Below, piece by piece: positions 5,660 to 6,084 of a stretch of DNA of 6,084 bases (its first letter is position 1; each line of letters starts with the position of its first letter). Source of the stretch: Porphyrobacter sp. (GTDB lineage Bacteria > Pseudomonadota > Alphaproteobacteria > Sphingomonadales > Sphingomonadaceae); assembly GCA_018991295.1 (NCBI GenBank), contig JAGKSZ010000170.1, positions 1 through 6,084 on the forward strand, written 5' to 3'. The notes below the pieces were generated by a model. That model had not been told where the DNA came from. It made no database searches and worked only from the letters and a program-made list of their open reading frames with translations. The position numbers and the translations under genes are program-made.

Positions 5660-6084
5660 ATGGACCGCACTGAACTCCACCGCATGATCCGGGTCGACCA
5701 GGCCGGGGAATTCGGCGCGACCCGCATCTATGAAGGCCAGCTTGCCGTGATGGGTGATCGCGGGCCGCACTCGGCCGAAATCCGCCATATGGCAGCGCAG
5801 GAGGCCGAGCATCGCAAGAAGTTCGATGCCCTGCTCGCCCGGCGCGGGGTGCGGCCCACGGCGCTGCATCCCTTCTGGTCGGCGGCAGGCTATGCGCTGG
5901 GCGCCGGGACCGCGCTGCTCGGCCCGGAAGCGGCGATGGCCTGCACCGCGGCGGTCGAGACCGAGATCGAAAAGCACTATTCCGAACAGCTCGACAAGCT
6001 TCAAGAAACCGGCGCCGCTCCCGAACTTGCCGCGATGATCGAGGAATTCCGCGAGGAAGAGCGCGACCACCGCGATGCTGCCTT
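5660..6084 (+). CDS. coq7: Demethoxyubiquinone hydroxylase (COQ7/Coq7 family), cut at the 3' end
   Basis: Coq7 hydroxylates 3-demethoxyubiquinol, the next-to-last step of ubiquinone synthesis, using a carboxylate-bridged di-iron centre on the inner face of the membrane. The first 141 residues are in the window. All six expected iron ligands are present with family spacing: Glu17 in DQAGEFGATRIYEGQ, Glu48 and His51 in EAEH, Glu100 in AVETEIEKHY, and Glu134 and His137 in ERDH. The segment around residues 76-98 (AGYALGAGTALLG onward) is hydrophobic, as expected for the membrane-facing part. About 30 C-terminal residues should lie beyond the right edge. Starts at ATG 5657 or 5660 are both possible; 5660 has better spacing to AAGGAGG. 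The gene lies 22 nt after dsbB, whose product needs quinone. Confidence 0.95.
   Translation, partial: MDRTELHRMIRVDQAGEFGATRIYEGQLAVMGDRGPHSAEIRHMAAQEAEHRKKFDALLARRGVRPTALHPFWSAAGYALGAGTALLGPEAAMACTAAVETEIEKHYSEQLDKLQETGAAPELAAMIEEFREEERDHRDAA

Overview
This is a GC-rich, gene-dense stretch of what looks like an alphaproteobacterial chromosome, most likely from the Sphingomonadales and plausibly an Erythrobacter-like genus. That placement is an inference from gene order, codon bias and protein style, not a database result. All eight recognisable genes lie on the + strand and are packed head to tail. Nothing suggests a mobile element, phage, CRISPR array, tRNA or rRNA.

Layout: (1) the 3' part of proA (proline synthesis), its 5' end cut off by the window edge; (2) nadD (NAD synthesis), 6 nt downstream; (3) rsfS, a ribosome silencing factor, after a 90-nt gap; (4) a 144-nt gap holding three strong hairpins in a row; (5) rlmH, the 23S rRNA pseudouridine-1915 methyltransferase, whose reading frame has no ATG, GTG or TTG where the protein should begin; (6) an EnvC-like exported coiled-coil protein with a metal-ligand-free LytM domain; (7) ctpA, a periplasmic S41 C-terminal processing protease, after a 132-nt gap; (8) dsbB, 9 nt after ctpA; (9) coq7, 22 nt after dsbB and cut off by the right edge of the window.

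The order proA-nadD-rsfS-rlmH-envC-like-ctpA is a known arrangement in alphaproteobacteria. It joins metabolic housekeeping (proline, NAD), ribosome maintenance (rsfS, rlmH) and cell-envelope remodelling (EnvC-like activator plus CtpA). The dsbB-coq7 pair adds periplasmic disulfide formation, which passes electrons to quinone, and a late step of ubiquinone synthesis.

The content is mostly ordinary housekeeping and I see no new multi-gene system. The two points worth a second look are the apparent AUC start of rlmH, which sits 9 nt behind a good Shine-Dalgarno sequence exactly where the family's first Met should be, and the hairpin-rich element just upstream of it.
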